This document shows, in pieces, positions 54,684 through 64,000 of a stretch of DNA of 64,000 nucleotides; position 1 is the first letter of the stretch; each line of letters starts with the position of its first letter. The DNA is from Metabacillus crassostreae. GTDB taxonomy: Bacteria > Bacillota > Bacilli > Bacillales > Bacillaceae. A program made the position numbers and the translations under genes. The stretch lies in NCBI RefSeq assembly GCF_016908395.1, contig NZ_JAFBDU010000003.1, positions 248,001 through 312,000 on the forward strand. Direction: 5' to 3'. Under the pieces are notes generated by a model that saw only the letters and a list, made by a program, of their open reading frames with translations, did not search any database and had not been told where the DNA came from.

Positions 54684-54726
54684 AAAAAGGCTCTGATCAT
54701 CCAAATGATGATCAGAGCCTTTTTAG
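54684..54726. terminator. Terminator of yqzD-yqzC
   Basis: 18-bp perfect stem AAAAAGGCTCTGATCATC / GATGATCAGAGCCTTTTT with a 5-nt loop; usable in both directions. Confidence 0.9.
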
Positions 54727-54781
54727 CCTTCTCTAGAAAACTTTTTTGTTTAATGGTAGGAACTCTAAAATGAAATTAGAA

Positions 54782-54822
54782 AAGACCCCAATAAACAAAT
54801 TTATGTTTATTTGAGGCCTTTG
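54782..54822 (-). terminator. Terminator of phoU
   Basis: AAAGACCCCAATAAAC / GTTTATTTGAGGCCTTT arms with a few mismatches, then TTTTCTAATTTC on the minus strand. Confidence 0.65.
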
Positions 54823-54884
54823 TCGTTTTAAATATTGTGTATTGTTCAAAAGCTATTTATAGTGATACTATCATATCACTATAC

Positions 54885-55544
54885 TCAAGAATTTAAATCG
54901 TATCTCTGACCTTTTACAAGGTACATGATGCTTTCTGATATATTTGTCGCGTGATCAGCTGTTCTTTCAATATAACGACAAACAAACGCTAATTGAGTGA
55001 GTTGCTCTAAATACTCAGATTTTGTTTTCATTAGAGTAAGGATATCTCTCATTCCCTCACCGTAAAGATCATCTACTTGATCATCCATATCTGCAACTTT
55101 TTTAGCCAAAACAATATCTTCCTCATTAAAGGCTTTTATTGATAATGAAAGCATCTCAGTAGCTATTTTGTGCATATTTCTAATAGTATTAATTGGTTTC
55201 ACTAAAGGCTCTTGTCCAATTCTTATTGTAGACTTTGCAATATTAACAGCAAAATCAGCCATTCTCTCAATATCACTTGCAATTTTAATGGCTACAATAA
55301 TTCTCCTTAAATCAGTAGCAACTGGCTGTTGTTTAGCAATTAATAATATGGCTATATCGTTAATTTCCTCATCTAAATCATCTGCTCTGTAATCATCTTC
55401 AATAATTTGAAGAGCTAATTCTATATTCTGTTTCTCTAAAGCGTCAATAGACTTATTTAGAGCAACCTCAGTTAAACTACCTAATTCAATTAATTTATCT
55501 CTAAGATTTTTTAAGTCAACGTCAAATTTTTCTCTAACACTCAT
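54885..55544 (-). CDS. phoU: Phosphate signalling protein PhoU
   Basis: 219 residues, two three-helix repeats with metal sites: ALQIIEDDYRADDLDEEIND and KKVADMDDQVDDLYGE, and FVCRYIERTADHATNISE at the end. Links PstB activity to the PhoR kinase and limits phosphate uptake. AGGGAGG ribosome site. Separated from pstB by a terminator. From memory the B. subtilis pst locus has no phoU. Confidence 0.92.
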   Translation of the reverse strand: MSVREKFDVDLKNLRDKLIELGSLTEVALNKSIDALEKQNIELALQIIEDDYRADDLDEEINDIAILLIAKQQPVATDLRRIIVAIKIASDIERMADFAVNIAKSTIRIGQEPLVKPINTIRNMHKIATEMLSLSIKAFNEEDIVLAKKVADMDDQVDDLYGEGMRDILTLMKTKSEYLEQLTQLAFVCRYIERTADHATNISESIMYLVKGQRYDLNS

Positions 55545-55634
55545 GATAAATAACCTCCCTATCCATAATCCATATATCTATTGTATTCCCTACTTTAACA
55601 AATTAATCACTTAGAATATTACCATTTAAAAAAA

Positions 55635-55663
55635 TTAAAGTCGTGTTTATAACACGACTTTAA
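55635..55663 (-). terminator. Terminator of the pst operon
   Basis: TTAAAGTCGTGTT / AACACGACTTTAA, 3-nt loop, then TTTTTTTAAATGG on the minus strand; just after pstB and before phoU. Confidence 0.85.
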
Positions 55664-55670
55664 TAAAATA

Positions 55671-56498
55671 TTAACCAAAGCGACCAGTAATGTAATCTTC
55701 CGTACGTTTGTCACTTGGATTTGAGAATAAACGATCTGTATCAGTATATTCAATAACTTCTCCGTTTAGGAAGAAAGCTGTACGATCTGAAATACGAGCT
55801 GCTTGTTGCATATTATGAGTAACGATAATAATGCTATATGTTTGTTTTAGGTCTTGTATCAATTCTTCAATCTTAAGTGTAGAAATAGGATCAAGGGCAG
55901 ATGTAGGTTCATCCATTAAAATTACATCTGGTTCAATTGCTAAACAACGAGCAATACATAATCTCTGTTGCTGTCCCCCAGATAGACCATATGCATTTTC
56001 TTTTAGTCTATCCTTAACTTCCGTCCAAATTGCTGCACCACGTAAACTTCTCTCAACAATTTCATCAAGGATAGCTTTATTTTTAATCCCATGAATTCTA
56101 GGTCCGTAAGCTATATTATCGTATATTGATTTAGGGAATGGATTTGGTTTCTGGAAAACCATTCCTACTTTTGTTCTTAGATCTTCTACTTGATATGTTT
56201 TATCTAATATATTTTTTTCTCTATATTTAATATCTCCTGATATACGAACTACTGGGATTAATTCAACCATTCTGTTTAACGTTTTAATAAAAGTCGATTT
56301 CCCACAACCAGAAGGTCCAATAATTGCAGTAACTTCATTTTCATAAATAGAAAGGTTAATGTTTTTTAAAGCATGGTCACCACCATACCATAAGTTTAAA
56401 TCCTTTGTATCATAAACAATACTCTTACTATTCATTGGCTTTTCATCTCTTTCAGTAGTTGTTATAATCTTTTTTTCACTATCGGATAAAACTGCCAT
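55671..56498 (-). CDS. pstB: Phosphate ABC transporter ATPase PstB
   Basis: 275 residues: Walker [11 protein letters not shown]-loop [15 protein letters not shown], signature LSGGQQQRL, Walker [14 protein letters not shown] and H-loop IVTHNM. Powers high-affinity phosphate import with PstA/PstC. Carries an N-terminal extension of about 25 residues ([16 protein letters not shown]). A single pstB, while B. subtilis has two. Confidence 0.95.
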   Translation of the reverse strand: MAVLSDSEKKIITTTERDEKPMNSKSIVYDTKDLNLWYGGDHALKNINLSIYENEVTAIIGPSGCGKSTFIKTLNRMVELIPVVRISGDIKYREKNILDKTYQVEDLRTKVGMVFQKPNPFPKSIYDNIAYGPRIHGIKNKAILDEIVERSLRGAAIWTEVKDRLKENAYGLSGGQQQRLCIARCLAIEPDVILMDEPTSALDPISTLKIEELIQDLKQTYSIIIVTHNMQQAARISDRTAFFLNGEVIEYTDTDRLFSNPSDKRTEDYITGRFG

Positions 56499-56518
56499 AT
56501 TTAAAAACCCCCAAGAAA

Positions 56519-57403
56519 TTAAAATCTATTTTGAAACTTATTTCTAATTATAATTGCAATTGAATTCATTAAAAATAATACTATTAAGAGCACAACAATT
56601 GTAGCAGCAGCAAGGTTTGCATATTCAGCTACAAGGGCAGAGTCAACTGTCCAATAGTATATTTGCATTGGTAACACTGTAAATTTATCAAAGATGCCAT
56701 CAGGCAGTGGAATTAGCAATGCTGGAATCCCAATTACAACTAGTGGAGCTGTTTCACCAATTGCTCTTGAAAGAGATAATATAAGGCCTGTAGAGATACC
56801 TGGTATAGCTGCTGGTAAAACAATATTTTTAATTGTTTGCCATTTAGTAGCTCCCATACCGTAGGATGCTTCTCTTAGGAATTTAGGGACTGCACGAATA
56901 GCCTCTTGACTTGCAACTACAACAATTGGAAGAACCAATAATGACATAGTCAAACCACCGGCTAAAACAATATTCCCTAAACCAAAGTTACGTACAAACA
57001 CAGTCAATCCTAATATTCCAAATACAACTGAAGGAACACCAGCTAAGTTAGAAATATTCGTTTGTATAAAGGATTTTAATTTCCCATTTTTCGCATATTC
57101 TTCAAGGTAAATCGCTGTACCTACTCCTAGAAACATTGTTACAGGAGCAACAACAACCATTAACCATAAGGTTCCACTTATTGCACCCATGATTCCTGCT
57201 CGTTCTGCAGTTGTTGACAATTTACTCGTTATAAATTGAAAATCAATCCACCCTATACTATCTGTATATACGCGGTAGATTAACGTTAATAATACGACCA
57301 GTCCAAACAGAGTTGCTAAAAAGAATAGACCTTTTGCAACTTTATTTGCAAACAAACGTGATCCCATCTTCTTTTGTACTTGTTCTGCATCTACATATTT
57401 CAT
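56519..57403 (-). CDS. pstA: Phosphate ABC transporter permease PstA
   Basis: 294 residues, six helices, with the EAA coupling loop ([20 protein letters not shown]). Partner of PstC; both form the membrane channel for phosphate. Follows pstC by 2 bp. Confidence 0.93.
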   Translation of the reverse strand: MKYVDAEQVQKKMGSRLFANKVAKGLFFLATLFGLVVLLTLIYRVYTDSIGWIDFQFITSKLSTTAERAGIMGAISGTLWLMVVVAPVTMFLGVGTAIYLEEYAKNGKLKSFIQTNISNLAGVPSVVFGILGLTVFVRNFGLGNIVLAGGLTMSLLVLPIVVVASQEAIRAVPKFLREASYGMGATKWQTIKNIVLPAAIPGISTGLILSLSRAIGETAPLVVIGIPALLIPLPDGIFDKFTVLPMQIYYWTVDSALVAEYANLAAATIVVLLIVLFLMNSIAIIIRNKFQNRF

Positions 57404-57405
57404 AA

Positions 57406-58338
57406 TTAATACTCCTCCCTATATTTGCGAGAAATATACTGGGCAATAAGGTTCATTATGAGTGTAAATACAAATAATGTCATTGCAACAGCGTATAAAC
57501 TATAATAAATAGTTGAGCCGGCAGGAGCCTCTCCACCAGTTACTTCAACGATATAAGCAGTCATTGTTTGCATGGATTGTGTAATATCAAAAGTAAAGTT
57601 TTTGTTACTACCACTTGCAATTGCGACAATCATTGTTTCCCCAATAGCTCGAGAAATACCTAGTACAAATGAAGCGATAATACCAGATATAGCAGCTGGT
57701 ACAACAATTTTAAAAGTTACCTCAAGTTTAGTTGAACCTAGAGCAAGAGCGCCTTCACGCATTGAATTAGGTACAGAACTCATAGCATCTTCAGAAAGTG
57801 ATGCTACCATTGGAATGATCATAATACCCATAACAAGTCCTGGACTTAGAATATTAGTTGGATCTAGTGCTGGAATAAACGATCTTAATAATGGTGTTAC
57901 AAAAGTAAAGGCAAAGAATCCATAAACGATCGTAGGAATACCCGCAAGAATTTCAAGAATTGGCTTTAAAATTCTACGCACTTTTTCGGAAGCATATTCA
58001 CTTAGAAAAATAGCAGCCATTAAGCCAATAGGTATAGCTACAAACATCGCGATAATTGTAGAAATAATGGTACCTGTAAGTAAAGGCAAAACACCAAATA
58101 CTGCATTATCACCTAGTGGATTTAATTCTATCCCTGTGTAGAAATCCAAGAATGGAACATCTCTAAAAAAGTTTATTGTTTCTGTTAAAAGAGTAATAAC
58201 TATGCCAATAGTTGTGAGAATTGAAATTGTAGCTATTGCTAATAAAAACTTTGGTATAAACTTTTCTGTGACTGAATTTAAATTTGTTGAGTTTCTCTTT
58301 TTTTCTATCATGTCACGGACGCTCACTTTATTATCCAA
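57406..58338 (-). CDS. pstC: Phosphate ABC transporter permease PstC
   Basis: 310 residues, six helices, EAA loop EGALALGSTKLEVTFKIVVP and the conserved LAGIPTIVYGFFA segment. After the pstS terminator-like hairpin, so expressed below pstS level. Confidence 0.93.
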   Translation of the reverse strand: MDNKVSVRDMIEKKRNSTNLNSVTEKFIPKFLLAIATISILTTIGIVITLLTETINFFRDVPFLDFYTGIELNPLGDNAVFGVLPLLTGTIISTIIAMFVAIPIGLMAAIFLSEYASEKVRRILKPILEILAGIPTIVYGFFAFTFVTPLLRSFIPALDPTNILSPGLVMGIMIIPMVASLSEDAMSSVPNSMREGALALGSTKLEVTFKIVVPAAISGIIASFVLGISRAIGETMIVAIASGSNKNFTFDITQSMQTMTAYIVEVTGGEAPAGSTIYYSLYAVAMTLFVFTLIMNLIAQYISRKYREEY

Positions 58339-58421
58339 GAACGAAAACCCCTTTCATCCTCCATGCGATATGTGAGGTGAAATTTTATAGTAGATTGTAT
58401 TAATAGAGGAATACATATATA

Positions 58422-58452
58422 AGAAGATGAGAAGCTAAACTTCTCATCTTCT
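58422..58452 (-). terminator. Attenuator-type hairpin between pstS and pstC
   Basis: AGAAGATGAGAAG / CTTCTCATCTTCT, 13-bp perfect stem with a 5-nt loop but only TATATATG downstream. Probably a partial terminator or 3' stabiliser that gives more PstS than PstCAB. Confidence 0.7.
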
Positions 58453-58475
58453 AACTGTTAAGAAAGGATAATTAA

Positions 58476-59465
58476 TTATTTTAATCCTTCTAAATAGCTA
58501 ATTGATTCTTGAACTGCTTCATCTTTTAATGGAGCAAAGCCAGTTTCAGCAGCTACAGTTTGAGCATTTTTCATTGTGAAGATTGCATAATCAAGAACTT
58601 GTGGCTTCTCTTTTGCTAATCCAACGTTTAAGTATGTGAATACTGGGCGAGTGAATGGGCTATAAGCAGCTTCTTCATCTAATCCAATTGTTTCTAAGCT
58701 TGGAGCAATTGGACCTTTTCCGAAGTCAACATTAACTGCGCTTAATTTTTCTTTGTTGCTATCATAGTAACCATATCCAAAAAATGCAATAGCATTTTTG
58801 TCTTTAGAAACAAGATCTACAAGTGTAGAATATTCTTGTTGTAAGTTTACAGTATCAACGAAATCTTTTTCTTCCATAATTGTTTCAAACATAAATTCAT
58901 TTGTACCATGATTTTCATTAGGACCCATTGGCTTGATTTCTTCAGCTGGCCAGTCTGGATTAATATCAGACCATTTTGTTACTCCACCTTCAGCAAGGAA
59001 AATCTTTACAACATCTTCTTGTGTCATTTCAGTTGCCCAATCGTTATCTTTGTTGATTACGAATGTTAAACCATCAAGAGCAACTTGGAATTCTTTAACT
59101 TCAATACCTAAATCATCAGCTAAAGCTGTTTCTTCTTCTTTAATTTGACGAGATGCATCGTTAAAATCTGTTCCATTTTCAGCTAAGAATTTTTTGAAAC
59201 CAGCAGAAGTACCTGCGCGACTTACTTCAACAGAAACTTCTTCATTCTCAGTCATATAATTTTCTGCCATTTTCGCCATGAAAGGATAAACTGTACCAGA
59301 TCCATCAATTACAACGCTACCTTCTAATGCTGTTTCTTCAGTAGCTTCTCCATCTTTGTCACCAGCGTTTGTTTCTTTAGTAGTTTCTCCGCCACCACAA
59401 GCAGCTGCGAATACTACTAGAATTCCCATAACTAAAAGTAATGCAAGGTTTTTCATGCTTTTCAT
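58476..59465 (-). CDS. pstS: Phosphate-binding lipoprotein PstS
   Basis: 329 residues. Signal peptide with lipobox FAAAC (Cys23 lipidated), acidic linker, then the phosphate-binding protein fold: IDGSGTVYPFMAKM, SRAGTSAGFKKF and GPNENHGTNEFMFE. Captures phosphate outside the membrane for PstCAB. PhoP box 68-106 bp upstream. Confidence 0.95.
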   Translation of the reverse strand: MKSMKNLALLLVMGILVVFAAACGGGETTKETNAGDKDGEATEETALEGSVVIDGSGTVYPFMAKMAENYMTENEEVSVEVSRAGTSAGFKKFLAENGTDFNDASRQIKEEETALADDLGIEVKEFQVALDGLTFVINKDNDWATEMTQEDVVKIFLAEGGVTKWSDINPDWPAEEIKPMGPNENHGTNEFMFETIMEEKDFVDTVNLQQEYSTLVDLVSKDKNAIAFFGYGYYDSNKEKLSAVNVDFGKGPIAPSLETIGLDEEAAYSPFTRPVFTYLNVGLAKEKPQVLDYAIFTMKNAQTVAAETGFAPLKDEAVQESISYLEGLK

Positions 59466-59532
59466 TTGCCAATTTCCCCCTAAAGAGTGTTTTTGTTTTG
59501 TTTGTCCTACATGTATTAGAATAACGCTCTAA

Positions 59533-59571
59533 TATTAATAACGTTTTAATACAATGTAAAGGTTTTGTAAA
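59533..59571 (-). promoter_or_regulatory. PhoP box of the pst operon
   Basis: On the minus strand four hexamers at exact 11-bp steps: TTTACA, TTTACA, TTAAAA, TTAATA (plus-strand 59566, 59555, 59544, 59533). This is the TT(A/T/C)ACA repeat array bound by phosphorylated PhoP in Bacillus, upstream of the pstS start. Confidence 0.85.
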
Positions 59572-59760
59572 TTCATGATAGAGTTTGTCATATTTTGCAC
59601 TAAAATGGGTATAGGGTTTATTAAAACTTTAATCAAGCCCCTTAGTGCTGAATAAAAAGCTTCATATTCATACATTTAAACCATAAAAGGAAAAGATTAC
59701 TCTTCAATAACCTATCCACATGAGGTAGGTAAGCTATAAACAATATTCCATCAGTACAAA

Positions 59761-61050
59761 TTAACCACTATTATCACCATCAACAATATTTTCCTTTAAT
59801 ACTGGTTTACGTCCGGTCTGTTCGATGCTTTTTTCACTTTCATCTAATTGAACATTTCGCACAAAGAAGTATATGACGAAGTGACCAGCACCAATAATGG
59901 TCAGTAAAATCGGAATACTTTGTTTTTCATCAAAGAAAGAAATAGCAATGATAAACCCTACTACTGAAAGAATTCGTCCCATATTCAGAAAGATTTCTTT
60001 TACCACGATGTATTCGATCCTAGCCCTAGCCGCACTCCACGCTTTACCAATAACATCGTACGTTATTGACATATACGGAACAAGTAACATCGGATATCCA
60101 ATTGCAATAAGTGCTGCATATATAAGTAGTTTCTGATATGTTAAATCAAAAAGGATTAAGAATATTGAAGCATATAGTAAAGTACCTCCAAAGAAAATGA
60201 AACGTTTACGCTTCGTTTTCTTTATCACTCTAGATGCAAAATAGTACCCTAGGAAAGCTACTGCGGAATTCACTAAACCAAATGTTCCTAACGCAAGTTC
60301 ACTTCCTGTCGTAATAAATACAAAAACACCAATTACAAATACAAATGTCCCCTCACGTAATCCCTGAAAGAAATGCGCTCTTGTAATAAGCTTCCAATTC
60401 TTATTATTCTTTCGCTCATGAAAAATTCGTTTTAATAAATAATCTCCTTCTGCTTTTCTTCTCTTTATAAAAAAACTCAGTACCACTGCACCTGAGAATA
60501 GTAAGAGAGAAATAGTAAAGATAGTTGTATAACCAGTAAAATTCTTTAATTTTGAGATTGCAAAGCCTGCAACTATAGGTCCAACCATTCCCGCTGTGGA
60601 ATTCATAACACCTAAAAACCCATTGAAGAAATCTCTCGTTTCAGGTTCAGTAATTTCAAATGTTAAAACATTAAATGCTAACCAATAAAAACCGTATCCT
60701 ATACCTAATGTTCCACCTAATAAGATAAGGAATTTAGAAGCAGATCCTCCTATCATTAGGACAATTAAGAAAAATATAGCTAAAAAAATAACACCAAGTC
60801 GTAATACAATCACTCGATCAACTTTCTTGGCAAGTCTTCCCGCAAAAATAAAGGTAAGTGGCTGCATAACCACGATTGATAAATTGTATATAGCTAAGTC
60901 AATGAATTCTCCAGATTGCTTCCATAAGTAAACGTTAACAAATGTATTGGAAAGAGCAATACTTAATGAATACAATCCACCAATCACTAATAATAAGATT
61001 AAATCCTTACTTACATCTACATCACCAATAATCTTTTTCATTTTTGACAT
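59761..61050 (-). CDS. yqgE: Major facilitator transporter YqgE
   Basis: 429 residues, twelve helices, with NTFVNVYLWKQSGEFIDLAI, ITEPETRDFFNGFLGVMNS and GLREGTFVFVIGVFVF. Substrate unknown. In B. subtilis yqgE lies between sodA and pbpA(yqgF); here pbpA is missing between yqgE and pstS. Confidence 0.85.
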   Translation of the reverse strand: MSKMKKIIGDVDVSKDLILLLVIGGLYSLSIALSNTFVNVYLWKQSGEFIDLAIYNLSIVVMQPLTFIFAGRLAKKVDRVIVLRLGVIFLAIFFLIVLMIGGSASKFLILLGGTLGIGYGFYWLAFNVLTFEITEPETRDFFNGFLGVMNSTAGMVGPIVAGFAISKLKNFTGYTTIFTISLLLFSGAVVLSFFIKRRKAEGDYLLKRIFHERKNNKNWKLITRAHFFQGLREGTFVFVIGVFVFITTGSELALGTFGLVNSAVAFLGYYFASRVIKKTKRKRFIFFGGTLLYASIFLILFDLTYQKLLIYAALIAIGYPMLLVPYMSITYDVIGKAWSAARARIEYIVVKEIFLNMGRILSVVGFIIAISFFDEKQSIPILLTIIGAGHFVIYFFVRNVQLDESEKSIEQTGRKPVLKENIVDGDNSG

Positions 61051-61140
61051 TAAAAATACTCCCCTTCAACTTCTATTACATAGTTTGTCTTATCGATGTG
61101 TAGTTATGTATTTATAATGGAATTAGTCAGTATAATGGAC

Positions 61141-61184
61141 ATAAAGAAAAGGACTAACAAGTGAATGTTAGTCCTTTTCTTTAT
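61141..61184 (-). terminator. Terminator of sodA
   Basis: 19-bp stem ATAAAGAAAAGGACTAACA / TGTTAGTCCTTTTCTTTAT, 6-nt loop. Confidence 0.85.
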
Positions 61185-61199
61185 GTTTATTATTTTTTA

Positions 61200-61808
61200 T
61201 TATTTCCCAGCGCTATAACGTTTAGAAACTTCATCCCAGTTTACTACATTCCAGAAAGAAGCAATGTAATCAGGACGACGATTTTGGTAGTTTAGGTAAT
61301 ATGCATGCTCCCAAACATCTAAGCCTAGGATTGGTGTTTTACCTTCCATTAATGGAGAATCTTGGTTTGGAGTGCTAGTTACTTCTAGCTCACCATTGTT
61401 CACAACTAACCAAGCCCAGCCAGAACCGAAACGAGTTGTTGCAGCTTTTGCAAACTCTTCTTTGAAGCTATCATAGCTACCAAATTTAGAGTTAATTGCT
61501 TCGCCAAGTTCACCTGTTGGATTACCGCCACCATTAGGAGATAGTATTGACCAGAATAAGCTATGGTTTGCATGTCCACCACCGTTATTGCGTACTGCTG
61601 TACGGATAGATTCTGGAACAGCATCTAAGTTAGAAACTAATTCTTCTACACTTTTAGCTGCTAGATCAGCATTTCCTTCTAGAGCAGCATTTACATTTGA
61701 GATGTAAGTGTTGTGGTGTTTTGTGTGATGAATATTCATTGTTTCTTTGTCAATATGTGGTTCTAGTGCATCATACGCATAAGGTAATTGTGGTAATTCA
61801 TAAGCCAT
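61200..61808 (-). CDS. sodA: Manganese superoxide dismutase
   Basis: 202 residues: [18 protein letters not shown], metal ligands His27 (NIHHTKHH), the NHSLFW His and the [12 protein letters not shown] Asp/His pair. Converts superoxide to peroxide in the cytoplasm. AAGGAGG ribosome site; own promoter and terminator. Confidence 0.95.
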   Translation of the reverse strand: MAYELPQLPYAYDALEPHIDKETMNIHHTKHHNTYISNVNAALEGNADLAAKSVEELVSNLDAVPESIRTAVRNNGGGHANHSLFWSILSPNGGGNPTGELGEAINSKFGSYDSFKEEFAKAATTRFGSGWAWLVVNNGELEVTSTPNQDSPLMEGKTPILGLDVWEHAYYLNYQNRRPDYIASFWNVVNWDEVSKRYSAGK

Positions 61809-62010
61809 TGTTTATTCCTCCTTAAAATATGTACCTATTGTTAAAAAGCCTATCTTAAGCTTCTCAATTCTAAGGTTACCAAAATAGTCCTATACTTTCA
61901 ATTAATATGAACTACATCACGAATAACAGTTTTCACAAAAAAAAGATTAATATGCAAACTAAAATATTTACTAGAGAATAGTAAGTAAGAAACCATCCTT
62001 CACAAAATTT

Positions 62011-63807
62011 TTAATCTAATTTGAATTGCTTTGATATGTTAGATAATGAATTGGATAGTCCTTTTAATTGTAAGCCAATTTCATGCGTGCTTTCCATCTG
62101 ATGTATTTGGTTATCACTTGTTGAAAGCATTTGTTCTGTACTAGCTAGTGTTTCTTGTGAGATTGATGCAAAGCTTAAAGTTCCTTCCTCTAAGTCTGGA
62201 AGTACCAATTTTAAGCCTTGAAGCTCTCCTTGCATGCCTTGAAGCTTCTTACTTACGGTATCAATTTCTATCATTAGTTCATCAAAGGATGCTTTTGAAT
62301 CATTTGCAGTTTCTAGATTATGTCTTATTTTCATTAACATATCTCCAAATTCTTTAGTAGCACGAATCGTTACTTCTTCCATTTCAGAAATTGATTTTGA
62401 AATATCTACAGTAGCAGAAGAAGATTGGTCTGCTAGTTTCTTTACCTCGTCTGCTACAACAGCAAATCCTTTGCCTGCTTCTCCTGCTCTGGCAGCTTCG
62501 ATTGTTGCATTAAGTGCTAATAACTTTGTTTGATCTGCGACACCTTTTATTAATCCTACAAGGCTAGTTATTGAAGAAGAGTGATTCCTTACCTGTTGTA
62601 TTGTTGTGGTCATATGCTCGAAATCCTGCTCAAAGCTATGGATGGTATTAATTAAGTGCATGTTGTTCTTTTCTCCACGTTTAGCGGATGAATTCATATC
62701 TTCAGAGCTCTGAAAAACAGTATTCATTCCAGAAATCAACAGTTCGATTTTTTGTTTTATTGATTGAAAACCGGTTACACTTCTCTCTGAGCTACTCACC
62801 GTCTGCTCCGCTCCAAGCTTTACAACATTAATTGCTTCAATTAAATGACGACTATACGAAAGCGCATTTTCTGAAGAATCACTCAATTTTTCACCTGTGC
62901 ATTCAAGCTCTGTTGTTGTTTCATTGATTTCATTAATAACAACCCTCATTTGTTCAATCATCATATTAAAGCTTACTTTCAAAGATTGAAGCTCAGGAAT
63001 TGTGGTATTAATTAAGGCTTTTTTATTTAAATTACCCTCACGGACCTCTGTCATAACATATCTAAGTTCGTTTAAAGGGTTCGTTAGACTACGAACAAAA
63101 AGAATTAAAAGAATCGTTGAGATAACCAAACTCACAACTACTACAAGGATCATAAATTGCGCCATATCATTTACTGGCCCTAGATAAGAATTGGTTGGAA
63201 CGACTAAAATGTATTTACCATTAACCTCTGGCATTTTTATAACTGATATTGTATAGTCTTCACCTTTAATTGTATGATGGAAAACCTCATTTTCCCCATT
63301 AGTAATTTTCTCTTTAAACGATTCATTGAAAGTGATGTTCGATTTATTACTTACCTGAAATGGTTTTATTTCATCGTCTACAAAATAAAACATTTGTGAT
63401 TGTATTTTGTCCTTTGTTAATTGTTTTTGTTGATCACGAACACTAATCTCTAATTGCTGCATAAAATATAAATCATCACTCACATATAAGAATTTCAAAT
63501 TTTTTGCGACATAAGCCATAACTTCTGATTCACGACTTATACGATTTTCGATCGTCTCAATTGTAGTATCTTTTGCCTTCAGGTAGGAGCTAATTCCTAC
63601 TGTAATAATTGAGACAAATAATAAGAAAATAAATAATAGCAATAAACGATTTTTTAGGCTGAATTTTACATACCATTTATCTAAACTACGATTCTGTGCT
63701 GGAGGATCCTCCATTTTTGTGTTCTTTATCATTTCATGCTTTTCTTGTTTAGTTTTTTTCTTATGTATTGCTAACTTTTTTAAGGATTTCGTCCTTTTCT
63801 GTTCCAA
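62011..63807 (-). CDS. Methyl-accepting chemotaxis protein
   Basis: 598 residues: Lys-rich cytoplasmic N-terminus, first membrane helix about 55-76, an extracellular single-Cache-like ligand domain, second helix about 219-240, HAMP ([20 protein letters not shown]) and the signalling hairpin with [20 protein letters not shown]. The ligand cannot be read. Methylation and CheA/CheW coupling are expected. The very basic 50-residue N-terminal extension is unusual. Promoter region to the right edge shows nothing firm. Confidence 0.88.
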   Translation of the reverse strand: MEQKRTKSLKKLAIHKKKTKQEKHEMIKNTKMEDPPAQNRSLDKWYVKFSLKNRLLLLFIFLLFVSIITVGISSYLKAKDTTIETIENRISRESEVMAYVAKNLKFLYVSDDLYFMQQLEISVRDQQKQLTKDKIQSQMFYFVDDEIKPFQVSNKSNITFNESFKEKITNGENEVFHHTIKGEDYTISVIKMPEVNGKYILVVPTNSYLGPVNDMAQFMILVVVVSLVISTILLILFVRSLTNPLNELRYVMTEVREGNLNKKALINTTIPELQSLKVSFNMMIEQMRVVINEINETTTELECTGEKLSDSSENALSYSRHLIEAINVVKLGAEQTVSSSERSVTGFQSIKQKIELLISGMNTVFQSSEDMNSSAKRGEKNNMHLINTIHSFEQDFEHMTTTIQQVRNHSSSITSLVGLIKGVADQTKLLALNATIEAARAGEAGKGFAVVADEVKKLADQSSSATVDISKSISEMEEVTIRATKEFGDMLMKIRHNLETANDSKASFDELMIEIDTVSKKLQGMQGELQGLKLVLPDLEEGTLSFASISQETLASTEQMLSTSDNQIHQMESTHEIGLQLKGLSNSLSNISKQFKLD

Positions 63808-64000
63808 GCCAAAACCTCCCTATCTCGAGTAAATTCGACTAATTATATCATTGGAATGTTAAGCCAATGTTAAGAATAGGAAGGTCGTCAATAAGTCATA
63901 CTACTTATTTGCTAAATAAATTTTTACCAATTTATGCTACATATTTATTTAATTAGTTAAAGTACACAGAACTAAGATTCTGCTTCTGAAATCGCTTTTT

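Overview
The window reads as the chromosome of a spore-forming, AT-rich member of the Bacillaceae. From about 26 kb to the right end the gene order follows the Bacillus subtilis block yqzG - yqzE - comGG..comGA - mgsR(yqgZ) - yqgY/X/W/V/U/T/S - glcK - yqgQ - gluP(yqgP) - yqgN - rpmGA - yqgM/L - yqzD/C - pst - yqgE - sodA. It also carries a GerA/SpoVAF-type spore germination gene. It is not B. subtilis: the left 25 kb is a complete eps-type exopolysaccharide locus placed beside sinR-sinI at the comG locus, where B. subtilis has tapA-sipW-tasA.

Layout. (1) 1-3.1 kb: start of galE (-) and a divergent phage-tailspike-like beta-helix gene (+), with a SinR-type operator between them. (2) 3.5-24.8 kb (-): one long eps operon. 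It opens with the tyrosine-kinase pair epsA-epsB, followed by a structured leader that matches the place and look of the EAR antitermination RNA, an unannotated 51-codon ORF, epsC, gtaB, a terminator hairpin, epsD, epsF, a GT2, epsG, a 48-codon ORF, and epsL-M-N. Then comes a variable tail of glycosyltransferases (three related GT4s plus a decayed fourth, two GT2s, one GT32), a pyruvyl transferase and an ABC exporter. (3) 24.85-25.8 kb: divergent eps and sinR promoters, each with a SinR-like palindrome filling the 17-bp spacer; then sinR-sinI overlapping by ATGA. (4) 26-32 kb: yqzG, a small regulator/membrane-peptide operon, yqzE, aroK and the seven-gene comG pseudopilus operon with a ComK-type box. 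(5) 32-54.7 kb: a tRNA-Gln with defects, mgsR and conserved yqg genes. This part has been invaded by short non-coding repeats (two families, two copies with perfect 8-bp target duplications), and cstA, a spoVAF-like gene and an orphan sit between yqgQ and gluP. (6) 54.9-64 kb: phoU, pstSCAB with a textbook PhoP box, yqgE, sodA and a chemoreceptor.

How it works together. EpsC, EpsN, EpsM and EpsL form the four-step route to a lipid-linked, diacetylbacillosamine-type first sugar. The GTs extend it, a pyruvyl transferase adds acidic ketals, EpsG polymerises, EpsA/B control chain length, and the only visible flippase candidate is the PglK-like ABC protein. SinR/SinI would gate the whole unit and possibly the beta-helix protein 24 kb away. 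EAR would let polymerase pass the terminator found inside the operon. Gene names rest on recalled family sequence and synteny; no database search was run.
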